This document shows, in pieces, positions 24,420 through 34,211 of a DNA stretch of 51,559 bases; within the stretch, counting starts at the first letter, position 1; every line of letters begins with the position of its first letter. A program made the position numbers and the translations under genes. Source of the DNA: Saccharospirillum sp040881935 (lineage in GTDB: Bacteria; Pseudomonadota; Gammaproteobacteria; Pseudomonadales; Natronospirillaceae); contig NZ_JBBECH010000093.1 of assembly GCF_040881935.1 (NCBI RefSeq), forward strand, positions 1 to 51,559, given 5' to 3'. The notes under the pieces were generated by a model. That model ran no database searches. It was not told the DNA's origin and saw only the letters and a list, made by a program, of their open reading frames with translations.

Positions 24420-24621
24420 GGGTTTCCTCAGGTTGAAAGGACCAGTCTTTTAGTCGTTATGGATCCTGCCAGTCAAGTGGGTGAGCAGGAATAATGAGCT
24501 TATGATACACGAGATGATTGACGGACATGCAACTGGAAGAAGGGCTGGGCGACTTAATCGCCCGATTCAACCATAGCCGCATGTTTTAAACTCGATAATT
24601 GAATTGGGGGCTTTAAATTCA

Positions 24622-25428
24622 TTATGTAGGGGCCGGGCTGTAAAATCTGGGCTGATTGTCCCGCGCCAGATGGATCAGATTCAAACCATAACGGCGCGCG
24701 CGGTCTACCGCCAGGGTGCTGGGTGCGGCGAGGTTGACCAGGGTGGACGCGCCAGCAATAACGGCTTTGTTGACCAGTTCGACGCTGCAACGGCTGCTCA
24801 TCACCAGGGTGTGGCCCGTTAGTGAGTGTTCACCGCGCAGGGCGTGGCCGATGAGTTTGTCGAGGGCGTTGTGGCGGCCGATGTCTTCGCGGCAGGCGAG
24901 CAGGTTGCCTTGCGGGTCGATCAGTGCCGCCGCGTGAATTGCGCCTACCCGGGGACCGAGTGTTTGTGCCTGGGTGAGTTGGTCGCGTAACTGGCTCAGC
25001 TGTTCCCTGGGCAGTATCGGTGCGGGTTGCAGTGGCTTTAGTGGAACAAAGGCGCTTTCCAGCGAGGCGCTGCCGCACAGGCCGCACCCGCTGGCGCCGA
25101 GCATCTGTCGTTGCCGGTTACGGTATTGCGCCTGGCGGCGTGCACTCAGGGTGGCATCCAGCAAGTAGGCGGGCAGGCCGTCTGGTGTGTGAGTGCTTGT
25201 TAACGTCCAGTCCAGCAGGTCGGCTGCGCGACGGATTATTCCCTCACTCAGGCTGAAACCCACCAGAAAATCATCCAGATCTGTCGGGGTCAGCATCATG
25301 ATGCCGTGGGTTATATCGCCATAGCTGATCGCGATCGGTATTTCTTCGATCAGGTCGGTTTCGGCATCAGTTCCAGCGGGAAGCTGTGTCTGGAAATGAC
25401 GTTTACCGGAAGCTGGAGGGAGCGACAT
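24622..25428 (-). CDS. fdhD: Formate dehydrogenase accessory sulfurtransferase FdhD
   Basis: Transfers sulfur from IscS to the molybdenum cofactor, activating formate dehydrogenases. The catalytic Cys pair CGLCG is at 115-119 if the ATG at 25428 is used (268 residues, a normal length). An in-frame ATG at 25527 would extend the protein through a palindromic repeat and is not favoured. Other family blocks: IEEIPIAISYGDITHGIMM, DDFLVGFSLSEGII, CREDIGRHNALDKLIG, SSRCSVELVNKA. No formate dehydrogenase gene is in view. The upstream 200 bp holds repeat copy 1. A GGGCGA/TCGCCC hairpin (24547-24563) lies after the stop. Confidence 0.9.
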   Translation of the reverse strand: MSLPPASGKRHFQTQLPAGTDAETDLIEEIPIAISYGDITHGIMMLTPTDLDDFLVGFSLSEGIIRRAADLLDWTLTSTHTPDGLPAYLLDATLSARRQAQYRNRQRQMLGASGCGLCGSASLESAFVPLKPLQPAPILPREQLSQLRDQLTQAQTLGPRVGAIHAAALIDPQGNLLACREDIGRHNALDKLIGHALRGEHSLTGHTLVMSSRCSVELVNKAVIAGASTLVNLAAPSTLAVDRARRYGLNLIHLARDNQPRFYSPAPT

Positions 25429-25532
25429 CTGAGCTTTCCCGGGGGCTGTGGAATAGAAGCCTGAGTGTACCGGATTGTTGGCCGGGTGTGTGCTTGTCTG
25501 CGACGTTCGGGGGTGCTTGGTGACCATGGTCC

Positions 25533-25645
25533 GCGACAGCTACCGGTGGTGCCTCGACGGGGTCGGCGTGAATCCGTCCATGGAGCCTAGGCCGAAACAT
25601 CCATGTTTCGGACTACCCCGCAGAGGCACCACCGGCATCCGTCGC
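25533..25645 (+). repeat. 113-bp palindromic multi-stem repeat, copy 1
   Basis: Outer arms GCGAC/GTCGC and CCGGTGGTGCCTC (25543-25555) with GAGGCACCACCGG (25623-25635) pair perfectly. Next come CGGGG/CCCCG, then an inner hairpin CCGAAACAT/ATGTTTCGG (25592-25611) with a CC loop and the common core GTCGGCGTGAATCCGTCC. Beyond the unit, TTCGGGGGTGCTTG and CAAGCCCCCGAA continue the symmetry. It lies 46 nt after the ridA stop and before fdhD. Confidence 0.85.
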
Positions 25646-25690
25646 TCGCAGTGTGCAAGCCCCCGAAAACTGAGTGCTGAGAAGGACGTA

Positions 25691-26101
25691 TTACCCGGGT
25701 ATCACCGCCGTCGCTTCGATCTCTACTTTGGCTTCATCCTCAATCAAATCCGCTACCTGAACCATGGTCATGGCCGGGAAGTGTTTGCCGAGTACGGCGC
25801 GGTAGGCTTCGCCGACTTCGGTAAGGCGGGTCAGGTATTCGGCCTTGTCGGTGACGTACCAGGTCAGGCGCACCAGATGTTCGGGTTGGGCATCGGCTTC
25901 ACGCAGCACGGTGACGATGTTGCGCAGTGCCTGTTCGATCTGGCCGACGAAGTCATCGGTTTCAAATACCTGGTCGGCATTCCAGCCGATCTGGCCGCCG
26001 ACAAAGACAGTTCTGCCTTCAGCCAGCATGCCGTTGGCGTAACCGACCGCGCGTTTCCAGTGATTCGGGTGAAGCCGTTGGTGGGTGTTGGATGCAGGCA
26101 T
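25691..26101 (-). CDS. RidA/YjgF-family enamine/imine deaminase-like protein
   Basis: A 136-residue RidA-family member: GYANGMLAEGRTVFVGGQIG at the start, the middle helix FVGQIEQALRNIVTVLREAD, and a C-terminal VADLIEDEAKVEIEATAVIP, where the family expects its Arg-containing (P-x-R) active-site segment. I do not see the canonical Arg of RidA, so this belongs to a divergent subgroup and its activity is unproven. It follows the LIV importer and thioesterase remnant. Ring cleavage of 2-aminobenzoyl-CoA yields amino-ene intermediates, so hydrolysis of an enamine/imine is a sensible role. Confidence 0.8.
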   Translation of the reverse strand: MPASNTHQRLHPNHWKRAVGYANGMLAEGRTVFVGGQIGWNADQVFETDDFVGQIEQALRNIVTVLREADAQPEHLVRLTWYVTDKAEYLTRLTEVGEAYRAVLGKHFPAMTMVQVADLIEDEAKVEIEATAVIPG

Positions 26102-26292
26102 CAGGTGGATCCTTTTTCAGTCGCGGTTGTGGGGGTTTCCCGGTCACGTTCAAAACGGTGGCGTATTGCCTCGGGCCAGCGACAGGGTTCGCCGCTGTTC
26201 ATATCGACAGAGACCAGGGTGGATTCATTCGTCAGAAGCAGGGTATTACCGCAGTGGCCGAATCGAACGTTGTGTCGGGTCAGGTAGGCCAT
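26101..26292 (-). pseudogene. Acyl-CoA thioesterase (4HBT/YbgC-like) with large internal deletion
   Basis: The frame begins MAYLTRHNVRFGHCG, which is the start of a hot-dog 4-hydroxybenzoyl-CoA-type thioesterase, where VRFGHCDPAGIV is expected. It then jumps directly into NTLLLTNESTLVSVDMNSGE and PCRWPEAIRHRF, the C-terminal strand and tail of the same family. About 80 central residues, including the catalytic Asp region, are missing while the frame is kept. It starts 2 bp after the livF stop and abuts ridA. The 63-residue product cannot be an enzyme. Confidence 0.6.
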
Positions 26293-26294
26293 GG

Positions 26295-26975
26295 TTAAAC
26301 GCCCAGGTATCGGTCTTTAAGGTCATCGGTTAGGGCATCGGGTTCACCGGCCCAGACCGTTTGGCCTTTTTCCAGTATCAGGCAGTGACTGGCCAGTGGC
26401 AGCACTTCTTTCAGGGTTTTATCGACCAGTAGAATGGATAGCCCCTCGGCCTTCAGGGTGCGAATGGCACGCCAGATTTCCTGACGGATCACCGGGGCCA
26501 GGCCTTCGGTGGCTTCATCGAGCACCAGCAGTTTCGGGTTGGTCATCAGCGCCCGGCCAATGGCCAGCATTTGTTGTTCGCCGCCGGAAAGCGTGTTGGC
26601 GCTCTGGTCGCGCCGTTCCGCCAGGCGGGGGAACAGGTTTTCTACTTTGGTTTGATCCCAGTGGCCGGCGCGCGCGGTGGCCAGCAGGTTTTCACGCACA
26701 GAGAGGTTGGTGAAGCAGCGCCGGCCTTCGGGCACCAGGCCGAGCCCCATCTGGGCGATGCGAAACCCCTGGGCACGGGTGATGTCTTTGCCTTCGAATT
26801 CGATCGACCCGGCCGAGGGCGGGGTGAGTCCGAATACCGAGCGAATGGTGGTGGTTTTGCCCATGCCGTTGCGGCCCATCAGCGCGACCAGTTCGCCAGC
26901 GACGATGGTTAAATCAACACCAAACAGCGCCTGGGACGGGCCGTAAAAGGTCTCAATATTAGATACTCTAAGCAT
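26295..26975 (-). CDS. livF: Branched-chain amino acid-type ABC transporter ATPase LivF
   Basis: Second ATPase of a LIV/HAAT-type importer, 226 residues from ATG 26975 (upstream in-frame codons lie inside livG). Walker A GRNGMGKTTT, signature LSGGEQQM and Walker B LLVLDEATEG are intact; the D-E-A-T-E-G-L-A-P motif is typical of LivF. It overlaps livG by 8 bp. Ending the ABC set, it is followed by a collapsed thioesterase gene and ridA in a probable aminobenzoate uptake/catabolism operon. Confidence 0.88.
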   Translation of the reverse strand: MLRVSNIETFYGPSQALFGVDLTIVAGELVALMGRNGMGKTTTIRSVFGLTPPSAGSIEFEGKDITRAQGFRIAQMGLGLVPEGRRCFTNLSVRENLLATARAGHWDQTKVENLFPRLAERRDQSANTLSGGEQQMLAIGRALMTNPKLLVLDEATEGLAPVIRQEIWRAIRTLKAEGLSILLVDKTLKEVLPLASHCLILEKGQTVWAGEPDALTDDLKDRYLGV

Positions 26976-27720
26976 GGTCGTCTCCCAGATAGGCTTCGCG
27001 AACGTTCGGGTCGTTGCGGATGGTATCGCTGTTGCCGTGAGCGATGACTTCACCGGCCACCAGCACCGAAATGCGATCAGCCAGCCGGAACACCGCGTCC
27101 ATATCGTGTTCGATCAGCAGAATGGGTACCTGATGCTTAAGCGTTTCGAGCAGAGTGGTCAGCTTGGCGGTGCCCTCGGGGCCGAGGCCTGCCATGGGTT
27201 CGTCCAGCAACAGTACCTTAGGCTTCAGCGCCAGCGCACAGGCCACTTCGACCTGGCGGCGCTCACCGTGGGAGAGCTCGGCAACGGGCGTATCGGCACG
27301 GTCGGTCAATGCCATTTGCGCCAGTACCGCGTCCGCCGGTTCGCGAAGGCTGGCATCGTTATTGACCGGTTTCCAGAAACGGAAACTGCTGCCCTGCAGG
27401 GCTTGCACGGCCATCATGACATTGCGGCGCACGCTCAGGCTTTCGGCCAGTGACGACACCTGAAAACTGCGTCCCAGTCCCAGGCGGGCACGGGCAGCAA
27501 CCGACAGTGAATCGAGTGATTGACCATCGAGCCAGAGGCTGCCGGAATCCGGTGGCAGGGTACCGGCGATCTGCGCAATGAGGGTCGATTTTCCAGCCCC
27601 GTTCGGGCCGATCAGCGCATGAATTTCGCCCGGCATCACGTTGATGGATACCTCTTTGGTGGCGTGCAGGGCGCCAAAACGTTTGTTCAGGTTCTGAATG
27701 CTGAGTACGGCTTCATTCAT
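26968..27720 (-). CDS. livG: Branched-chain amino acid-type ABC transporter ATPase LivG
   Basis: A 250-residue ATPase with Walker A GPNGAGKST, signature LSHGERRQ, Walker B VLLLDEPMAGLGPEG and the LivG-type C-terminal NDPNVREAYLGDD. ATG 27720 starts inside the livM end (8-bp overlap); the longer frame upstream is read out of livM. With LivF it energises LivHM. Confidence 0.88.
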   Translation of the reverse strand: MNEAVLSIQNLNKRFGALHATKEVSINVMPGEIHALIGPNGAGKSTLIAQIAGTLPPDSGSLWLDGQSLDSLSVAARARLGLGRSFQVSSLAESLSVRRNVMMAVQALQGSSFRFWKPVNNDASLREPADAVLAQMALTDRADTPVAELSHGERRQVEVACALALKPKVLLLDEPMAGLGPEGTAKLTTLLETLKHQVPILLIEHDMDAVFRLADRISVLVAGEVIAHGNSDTIRNDPNVREAYLGDDHA

Positions 27721-28750
27721 GTCGGGACCTCCCAGCCAGCAGGCCAAAGACGCCGCCGCGCGCGAACAGCACCACAGCCAACAACACCAGGCCAAGGAAG
27801 AACTGCCAGTATTCGGTTAAACCGCCGAGCCAGAATTCCATGGCGACAAACAGCATGGCCCCGGCTACCGGGCCATAAAGCCGACCGACACCCCCGAGAA
27901 TGACAATAACCATGATTTCACCGGAACGATGCCAGTCGAGCATCGAGGTGCCGACAAAACCGTTCAGGTCGGCGAACAGGGCACCGGCCAGCCCGGTGAT
28001 CATGCCGCTGATCACAAAGGCCACCAGTTTGATCGGTCGGGGTTCAACGCCAGAGGTCGCCAGCCGCACCGGGTTCAGCCGCGCCATGGTCAGCGCCGCG
28101 CCAAAGCGCGAGCCGAGCAGGCGATGGCAGAACGACAGGGCCAGCATCAGCAGGCCAAAACACAGGAAAAAGAAGACGAGGCTGTTGTTGGTGTTCAGCC
28201 CCCAGAGCTGATTGCGAATGTAGATCGGCAGGCCGTCTTCACCGCCGTAGGTTGGCCAGGAAATGGCGAAGTAGTAGATCATCTGGGCAAAGGCCAGGGT
28301 GATCATAATGAAGTAAACGCCCGAGGTGCCGAGCGAGAGACGGCCAATGCCATAGGCCAGCAGGCCGCACAGGGCAATGGCGGTTAACCACAGCGGGATC
28401 AGCTGATCGCTGCCGTTGGGCAGAAACGGAATGCCGAGTGCAGGGGTCATATCGAACGCATGAAAAGCACCGATGCCCGCGACATAACCGCCGAGACCGA
28501 AGTAGGCGGCGTGGCCAAAACTGACCATGCCACCAAAGCCCAGCGCCAGGTTCAGGCCAACGCCGGCCAGAGCAATAATGACCATGCGCGTAGCCAGGTT
28601 AACAAAAAAACTCTCGCCAGCGAGGTAAGCGGCTGAAGCGCCGACGACCAGAATCAATAACAGGCTCAGGCTGATCCAACCTTCCCGGTCGAGCCTAAAA
28701 CGGGCACTGCGGGCCGGGTCAGTTGCGGTAAGGGAATGCGATTGCGTCAT
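27713..28750 (-). CDS. livM: Branched-chain amino acid-type ABC transporter permease LivM
   Basis: A 345-residue inner-membrane permease of the LivHM family with eight to ten hydrophobic segments. GVGLNLALGFGGMVSFGHAA and GAALTMARLNPVRLATSG are family blocks (E-A-A coupling loop region), followed by GRLYGPVAGAMLFVAME. Substrate is likely an aromatic acid rather than leucine, judged only by neighbours. Confidence 0.87.
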   Translation of the reverse strand: MTQSHSLTATDPARSARFRLDREGWISLSLLLILVVGASAAYLAGESFFVNLATRMVIIALAGVGLNLALGFGGMVSFGHAAYFGLGGYVAGIGAFHAFDMTPALGIPFLPNGSDQLIPLWLTAIALCGLLAYGIGRLSLGTSGVYFIMITLAFAQMIYYFAISWPTYGGEDGLPIYIRNQLWGLNTNNSLVFFFLCFGLLMLALSFCHRLLGSRFGAALTMARLNPVRLATSGVEPRPIKLVAFVISGMITGLAGALFADLNGFVGTSMLDWHRSGEIMVIVILGGVGRLYGPVAGAMLFVAMEFWLGGLTEYWQFFLGLVLLAVVLFARGGVFGLLAGRSRHE

Positions 28751-28761
28751 AACCAGCCTGC

Positions 28762-29682
28762 TCAGTGTTTGACGGCAAAAAGGCCGTTGGGTTTAAAGAT
28801 GAGGATGATGGCCATCAGGATGTAAATCAGCATCGAGGCGATGGCCGCCCCGACGCCGGACGCTGCTGAGGCTTCCATAAAGAGTTTGAACAAGTCGGGC
28901 AACAGTACCCGGCCAAGCGTATCTACCACGCCGACCAACAGGGCACCCACGAGGGCACCCTTGATAGAACCAATGCCGCCGATGACGATCACCACAAACG
29001 CCAGAATCAACACGGGCTCACCCATGCCAACCTGAACCGATTGCAGCGCGCCGATGGTCGCACCGGCCAATCCGGCAAGCCCGGCGCCCAATGCAAACAC
29101 CAGGGTGTACAGCGTGCTGATATCCACACCCAGCGCACCGATCATCTCCCGGTCGTTCTCACCGGCGCGAATGCGCATACCCAGCCGTGTGCGGCTGATC
29201 AGCAGATACAAACCCATGGCGATCAAAACACCCATGCCAATGATGGCGAGGCGATACAGCGGGTATTCCACCCCAAAGGGCAACATAACAGACCCCGCCA
29301 GGCTGTCTGGCACGTTCAGCCACAGGGGCGATGAACCGTACAGCCAGCGGGTGCCTTCAGAAAAAATAAGGATCAGCGCGAAGGTGGCAAGCACCTGGTC
29401 GAGATGATCACGATGGTAGAGCCGTCGTATCACGGCAAATTCGACCACTGCGCCTACGGCCGCAGCCGCCAGCATGCCGGCCAATAAACCGACCCAGAAA
29501 TTGCCGGTGGTGCCGGTCACCCAGGCCGTTACAAAAGCACCGGTCATGTAAAACGACCCGTGCGCGAGGTTAATGAGCCCCATAACGCCGAACACCAGCG
29601 TCAGGCCGCTGGCCATTAGAAACAGCATGGTGCCCAGCTGCAGGCCATTGAGCAGTTGTTCAAAGAGTAACGACAGGGTCAC
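28762..29682 (-). CDS. livH: Branched-chain amino acid-type ABC transporter permease LivH
   Basis: A 306-residue LivH permease: GLQLGTMLFLMASGLTLVFG, MGLINLAHGSFYMTGAFV, RAGENDREMIGALGVDISTL (coupling loop) and GGIGSIKGALVGALLVGVV. It forms the channel with LivM. It lies 49 bp after the binding-protein gene, with a strong hairpin between (29708-29725) that probably lowers permease expression relative to the binding protein. Confidence 0.87.
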   Translation of the reverse strand: MTLSLLFEQLLNGLQLGTMLFLMASGLTLVFGVMGLINLAHGSFYMTGAFVTAWVTGTTGNFWVGLLAGMLAAAAVGAVVEFAVIRRLYHRDHLDQVLATFALILIFSEGTRWLYGSSPLWLNVPDSLAGSVMLPFGVEYPLYRLAIIGMGVLIAMGLYLLISRTRLGMRIRAGENDREMIGALGVDISTLYTLVFALGAGLAGLAGATIGALQSVQVGMGEPVLILAFVVIVIGGIGSIKGALVGALLVGVVDTLGRVLLPDLFKLFMEASAASGVGAAIASMLIYILMAIILIFKPNGLFAVKH

Positions 29683-29707
29683 ACCGGATTCCTCGTAAGC
29701 TGAAACA

Positions 29708-29725
29708 GGGGGAGCGAACTCCCCC
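29708..29725 (-). terminator. Attenuator-like hairpin between binding protein and livH
   Basis: GGGGGAG (29708-29714) pairs with CTCCCCC (29719-29725). On the transcribed minus strand the loop is TTCG, a stable tetraloop. No strong U-run follows, consistent with partial readthrough or 3'-end protection of the binding-protein mRNA. Confidence 0.6.
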
Positions 29726-29731
29726 GGTCAA

Positions 29732-30874
29732 TCACATGGAGCATTGATCGACGTAGACGTCTTGCATGTCTTCAACGGCAACACCGACCAGTTGGTTGGT
29801 TACGCCGTCGCCATTGGCTACCACTTCACGGACGTAGATGTCCTGAATCGGGTGGTGGTTGGTGCCGAAGCGGAAGTCACCGCGAACGGAGTCGAAATCG
29901 GCCGCACGCAGGGCTTCGCGGAAGGCGTCTTTGTCATCCGGATGAGCGACTTCAAGGGCGTCCAGGATCAACCGTGCGGTATCGTACCCCTGGGAGGCAT
30001 ACAGGGTTGGGGTGCGACCGTGTTTTTCCCGGAAAGACGACACAAACGCCTGGTTGGCGGCGTTGTCGAGGTCATAGGCCCACTGGGAGGTGTTGCGCAC
30101 ACCGATGGCCGCTTCGCCAATCGCGCCAATGATGATTTCATCGAACGAGAAGGCCGGGCCGTAAACCGGAATGTCGACACCGGAGCCGGCGTACTGCTTC
30201 ATAAAGGCGATGCCCATGCCACCCGGCAGGAAGTAGAACACGCTGTCGGCACCGCTGGCGCGGATCTGTGCGATTTCAGCGGCGTAATCGGTTTGCCCCA
30301 ACTGGGTATAAACTTCATTGGCCAGCTCGCCGGTGTAACGGTTCTTGAAGCCTTCGAGTGCATCGGTACCGGCGGGGTAGTTCGGGGCCAGAATGAAGGC
30401 GTTGTTGAAGCCTTCGGTGCTCATGTATTCGCCCATGGCTTCGTGCAGGCTGTTGTTCTGCCAGGCGACGTTGAAGTAATTCTCATGGCACAGGCGCCCG
30501 GCCAGGTCAGACGGGCCAGCGTTCACCGACAGATAAAAGGTACCCTGGCGCACCACACTCGGCACAACGGCCATGGCCAGGTTCGACCAGATGATACCGG
30601 TCATGATGTCGACTTCTTCGCGCTGTACGAATTCATCGGCCAGGCTCTTGGCGACATCCGGTTTCTGGGCATCGTCCTGAATCAGCACTTCAACATCATC
30701 GCGACCGGCCTGTTCAATGGCCAGCATAAAGCCATCGCGTGCATCCACACCCAGGTGAGCACCGCCACCGGACAGGGTCGTGATCATACCAATTTTGACG
30801 TCTTCAGCCTGCGTCGGTGCCGCAATGGCGGCAGCCATCATCAGTCCCAGACCTGCATTCATTACCTTCTTCAT
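29732..30874 (-). CDS. LIV-type ABC transporter periplasmic binding protein (probable aromatic acid)
   Basis: About 380 residues with a signal peptide (MKKVMNAGLGLMMAAAIAAP then TQAED). A type I periplasmic binding fold follows: VKIGMITTLSGGGAHLGVDARDGFMLAIEQAG, then YLSVNAGPSDLAGRLCHENYFNV. A Cys pair (RLCHENYF and the C-terminal DQCSM) could form a disulfide. GGAGG lies 7 bases before ATG 30874; a GTG two codons earlier is less likely. The family includes binding proteins for benzoate-like acids, and the neighbours suggest 2-aminobenzoate. Confidence 0.85.
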   Translation of the reverse strand: MKKVMNAGLGLMMAAAIAAPTQAEDVKIGMITTLSGGGAHLGVDARDGFMLAIEQAGRDDVEVLIQDDAQKPDVAKSLADEFVQREEVDIMTGIIWSNLAMAVVPSVVRQGTFYLSVNAGPSDLAGRLCHENYFNVAWQNNSLHEAMGEYMSTEGFNNAFILAPNYPAGTDALEGFKNRYTGELANEVYTQLGQTDYAAEIAQIRASGADSVFYFLPGGMGIAFMKQYAGSGVDIPVYGPAFSFDEIIIGAIGEAAIGVRNTSQWAYDLDNAANQAFVSSFREKHGRTPTLYASQGYDTARLILDALEVAHPDDKDAFREALRAADFDSVRGDFRFGTNHHPIQDIYVREVVANGDGVTNQLVGVAVEDMQDVYVDQCSM

Positions 30875-31005
30875 GGTCACACCTCCTGGTGTTTTTCTCG
30901 TTATTGTTTGACTCTACTTCTTATTCTCTGGTTGCTTTGCTCTTGTGCCAGTCGTTCGCATCGGCCGCCGGTTGCTTCGACGAGAGTGCCAATGGTTCGC
31001 ATCCA

Positions 31006-31106
31006 CCGTCGGATATGACCCCGGCGGGTCGCTGCAAGTACATCCGTGTAAGCTCGTCGGCTCCCATCCATGGGAGCCGACGCCCCGCCGGTGTCATATC
31101 CGACGG
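31006..31106 (+). repeat. Palindromic multi-stem repeat, copy 2 (divergent, 101 bp)
   Basis: CCGTCGGATATGAC (31006-31019) pairs perfectly with GTCATATCCGACGG (31093-31106), and CCGGCGGG (31021-31028) with CCCGCCGG (31084-31091). Inside are TACA-TCCG-TGTA and GGCTCCCAT-CC-ATGGGAGCC, so the architecture of the 113-bp family is kept with a different sequence. With promoter sequence it fills the 354-bp gap between the ligase stop and the binding-protein start; nothing else is seen there. Confidence 0.8.
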
Positions 31107-31228
31107 CGTATGCTTTCTTAGCCGGTTGCTTAGACTAGACTCAAAAAATCAAGCCAAGTTTGCTTGCCAGATCCTTTCCAATGTAAAGGCTTTTCCGGCC
31201 CCGCTAAACACTTGTTTTGCTCAGGCTC

Positions 31229-32851
31229 TCAGGAAGCCTCCTCCTTCAACCGGAACCGCTGAACTTTTCCCGTCGCTGTTTTCGGCAATTGCTCGATGAA
31301 CTTAATGGAGCGCGGGTATTTGTAGGGAGCGATCTGGCTTTTCACGTAGTCCTGCAGCCGTTTTATGCAGTCTTCGTCGGCGACCAGGCCTTCGGCCAGC
31401 ACGATATGGGCCTGGACGATCTGACCGCGTTCTGTGTCCGGCACGCCGACGACCGCGCATTCGAGCACGTCCGGGTGGCCGAGCAGGCAGGCTTCGACTT
31501 CGGGGCCGGCGATGTTGTAGCCGGAACTGATGATCATGTCGTCGGTGCGCGCGGCGAAGTGGAAGTAGCCGTCTTCGTCCTGGCTGAAGGCATCGCCGGT
31601 GAGGTTCCAGCCATCGCGTACGTAGTTCAGTTGGCGGGGGTCGTCCATGTAGCGGCAGCCTGTTGGCCCGCGCACGGCAAGTTTGCCGACGGTGCCTCGG
31701 GGTACTTCGTGCATCTCGTCATCGACAATTTTTGCCTCGTAGCCCTGAACCGGAGTGCCGGTGCAGGCGGGTTTGGCGTCGTCGAGCCGGTTGGAGATGA
31801 AGATGTGCAGCATTTCGGTGGCGCCGATGCCGTCGAGCATGGGCTTGCCGGTTTTTTGTTGCCACTCGTCGAAGACCGGGGCGGGCAGGGTTTCACCGGC
31901 AGATACCGCCGCGCGCAGACTGGACAGGTCAGCGCCTTCGTCCATGGCTTTTAGCATAACGCGATAGGCGGTGGGGGCGGTGAAGGAAATGGTGGCCTTG
32001 TAGCGCTGAATGATGTCGATCATGTTCGGCGGCGAGGCGGTTTCCAGCAGGGTGGCGGTGGCGCCAAAGCGCAGCGGGAAAATGGCCAGTCCGCCGAGGC
32101 CGAAGGTGAAGGCCAGCGGTGGTGAGCCGACGAAGACGTCGTCTGGTGTGACCTGCAAAACCTCTTTGGCGTAGGTGTCGGCAACGGCCAACAGGTCGCG
32201 GTGGTAATGCATGGTGGCTTTGGGCGAGCCGGTGGTGCCGGACGTAAAACCGAGCAGGGCGACGTCGTCGGCGCGGGTGGGGACGGCGTCGAAATGCACG
32301 GGTTTTTCCAGGGCGGCGTGGTCGAGTTCGGCATCGTGGTTGGCGGTGCCGTCGAACCCGATGACGTATTTTAAAAATTGGCTGTCGGCGGCGCAGCGTT
32401 TTATTTCATCGAGCAATCGAGTGTCGCAAAGGGCGTGGCTTATTTCGGCTTTGTCGACAATTTGGGCCAGTTCACCGGCGCGCAGCATGGGCATGGTGTT
32501 GACGGCGACGGCGCCGATTTTGGTGACGGCGAGCCAGCAGGCAACAAACGCGGGGTTGTTGGCCGAGCGAATCAGAACCCGGTTGCCGGGCTGGATGCCG
32601 AAGTCGTCCACCAGGGCGTGTGCCAGTCGGTTGGTCCAGTCGGCTAACTCTTTGTAGGTACGGCGGCGGCCGTTGCCGATCAGGGCGGTGCGGTCGCCGA
32701 GGCCCTGTTCGACCAGGCGGTCGGTGAGCTCGACACCGGCGTTCAGGATGTCCGGGTAATTCAGACCATCGAGCAGAAACACCGGTTGCTGATCGGCCGG
32801 TGGCAGATGATCGCGACAGTAGGTGTCGGTGTGTGCTGACGGTACTGACAT
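31229..32851 (-). CDS. abmG: 2-aminobenzoate-CoA ligase (benzoate-CoA ligase family)
   Basis: Activates the aromatic acid with ATP and CoA. The 540-residue ANL-superfamily protein has the P-loop LLGFTSGTTGSPKATMHYHR, a GIGATEMLHIFISNR motif (benzoate-CoA-ligase type), RDGWNLTGDAF and the C-terminal catalytic Lys in PKTATGKVQRFRL. I use ATG 32851 (MSVPSAHTDTYC); codons further upstream run into repeat copy 3. 2-aminobenzoate is favoured over benzoate because the downstream-acting monooxygenase/reductase is encoded at 36294. The N-terminal DHLPPADQQPVFLL is typical of the 2-aminobenzoate-type ligases. Confidence 0.8.
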   Translation of the reverse strand: MSVPSAHTDTYCRDHLPPADQQPVFLLDGLNYPDILNAGVELTDRLVEQGLGDRTALIGNGRRRTYKELADWTNRLAHALVDDFGIQPGNRVLIRSANNPAFVACWLAVTKIGAVAVNTMPMLRAGELAQIVDKAEISHALCDTRLLDEIKRCAADSQFLKYVIGFDGTANHDAELDHAALEKPVHFDAVPTRADDVALLGFTSGTTGSPKATMHYHRDLLAVADTYAKEVLQVTPDDVFVGSPPLAFTFGLGGLAIFPLRFGATATLLETASPPNMIDIIQRYKATISFTAPTAYRVMLKAMDEGADLSSLRAAVSAGETLPAPVFDEWQQKTGKPMLDGIGATEMLHIFISNRLDDAKPACTGTPVQGYEAKIVDDEMHEVPRGTVGKLAVRGPTGCRYMDDPRQLNYVRDGWNLTGDAFSQDEDGYFHFAARTDDMIISSGYNIAGPEVEACLLGHPDVLECAVVGVPDTERGQIVQAHIVLAEGLVADEDCIKRLQDYVKSQIAPYKYPRSIKFIEQLPKTATGKVQRFRLKEEAS

Positions 32852-32918
32852 GGTTGCCTCTCTTTTATTGTTGTTACTCAAGTTCCGGAGTTCGGGTCTG
32901 CTACTTTGCCAGTGGTCC

Positions 32919-33031
32919 GTGTCAGGCACCGGGTATACCTCTCCGGGGTCGGCGTGAACCCGTCCATGGGGCCTAGACCGCAACATCCATGTTGCGGACT
33001 ACCCCGGATAGGTACACCCGGTACCTGACAC
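32919..33031 (+). repeat. 113-bp palindromic multi-stem repeat, copy 3
   Basis: GTGTCAGG-C-ACCGGGT (32919-32934) pairs with ACCCGGT-A-CCTGACAC (33016-33031). The inner part has CCGGGGT/ACCCCGG, the core GTCGGCGTGAACCCGTCC, CATGG and the hairpin CCGCAACAT/ATGTTGCGG. Symmetry extends outward (CTCAAG..TTCC..AGTTCG left, CGAACT..GGAA..CTTGAG right). It lies 41 nt after the acyl-CoA dehydrogenase stop. Confidence 0.88.
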
Positions 33032-33071
33032 TCGGCTGGGTGCGAACTCGGAATCTTGAGTTATTAGCGTA

Positions 33072-34210
<1,139 letters not shown>

Positions 34211-34211
<1 letters not shown>

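Noticed and set aside
29744..31018. 424-codon open frame on the plus strand
   Set aside because: It is the antisense of the binding-protein gene, with no family-like motifs and no ribosome site; the signal peptide and binding fold lie on the minus strand.
32852..32986. N-terminal extension of the CoA ligase
   Set aside because: The extra codons are translated from palindromic repeat copy 3; the family start is at 32851.
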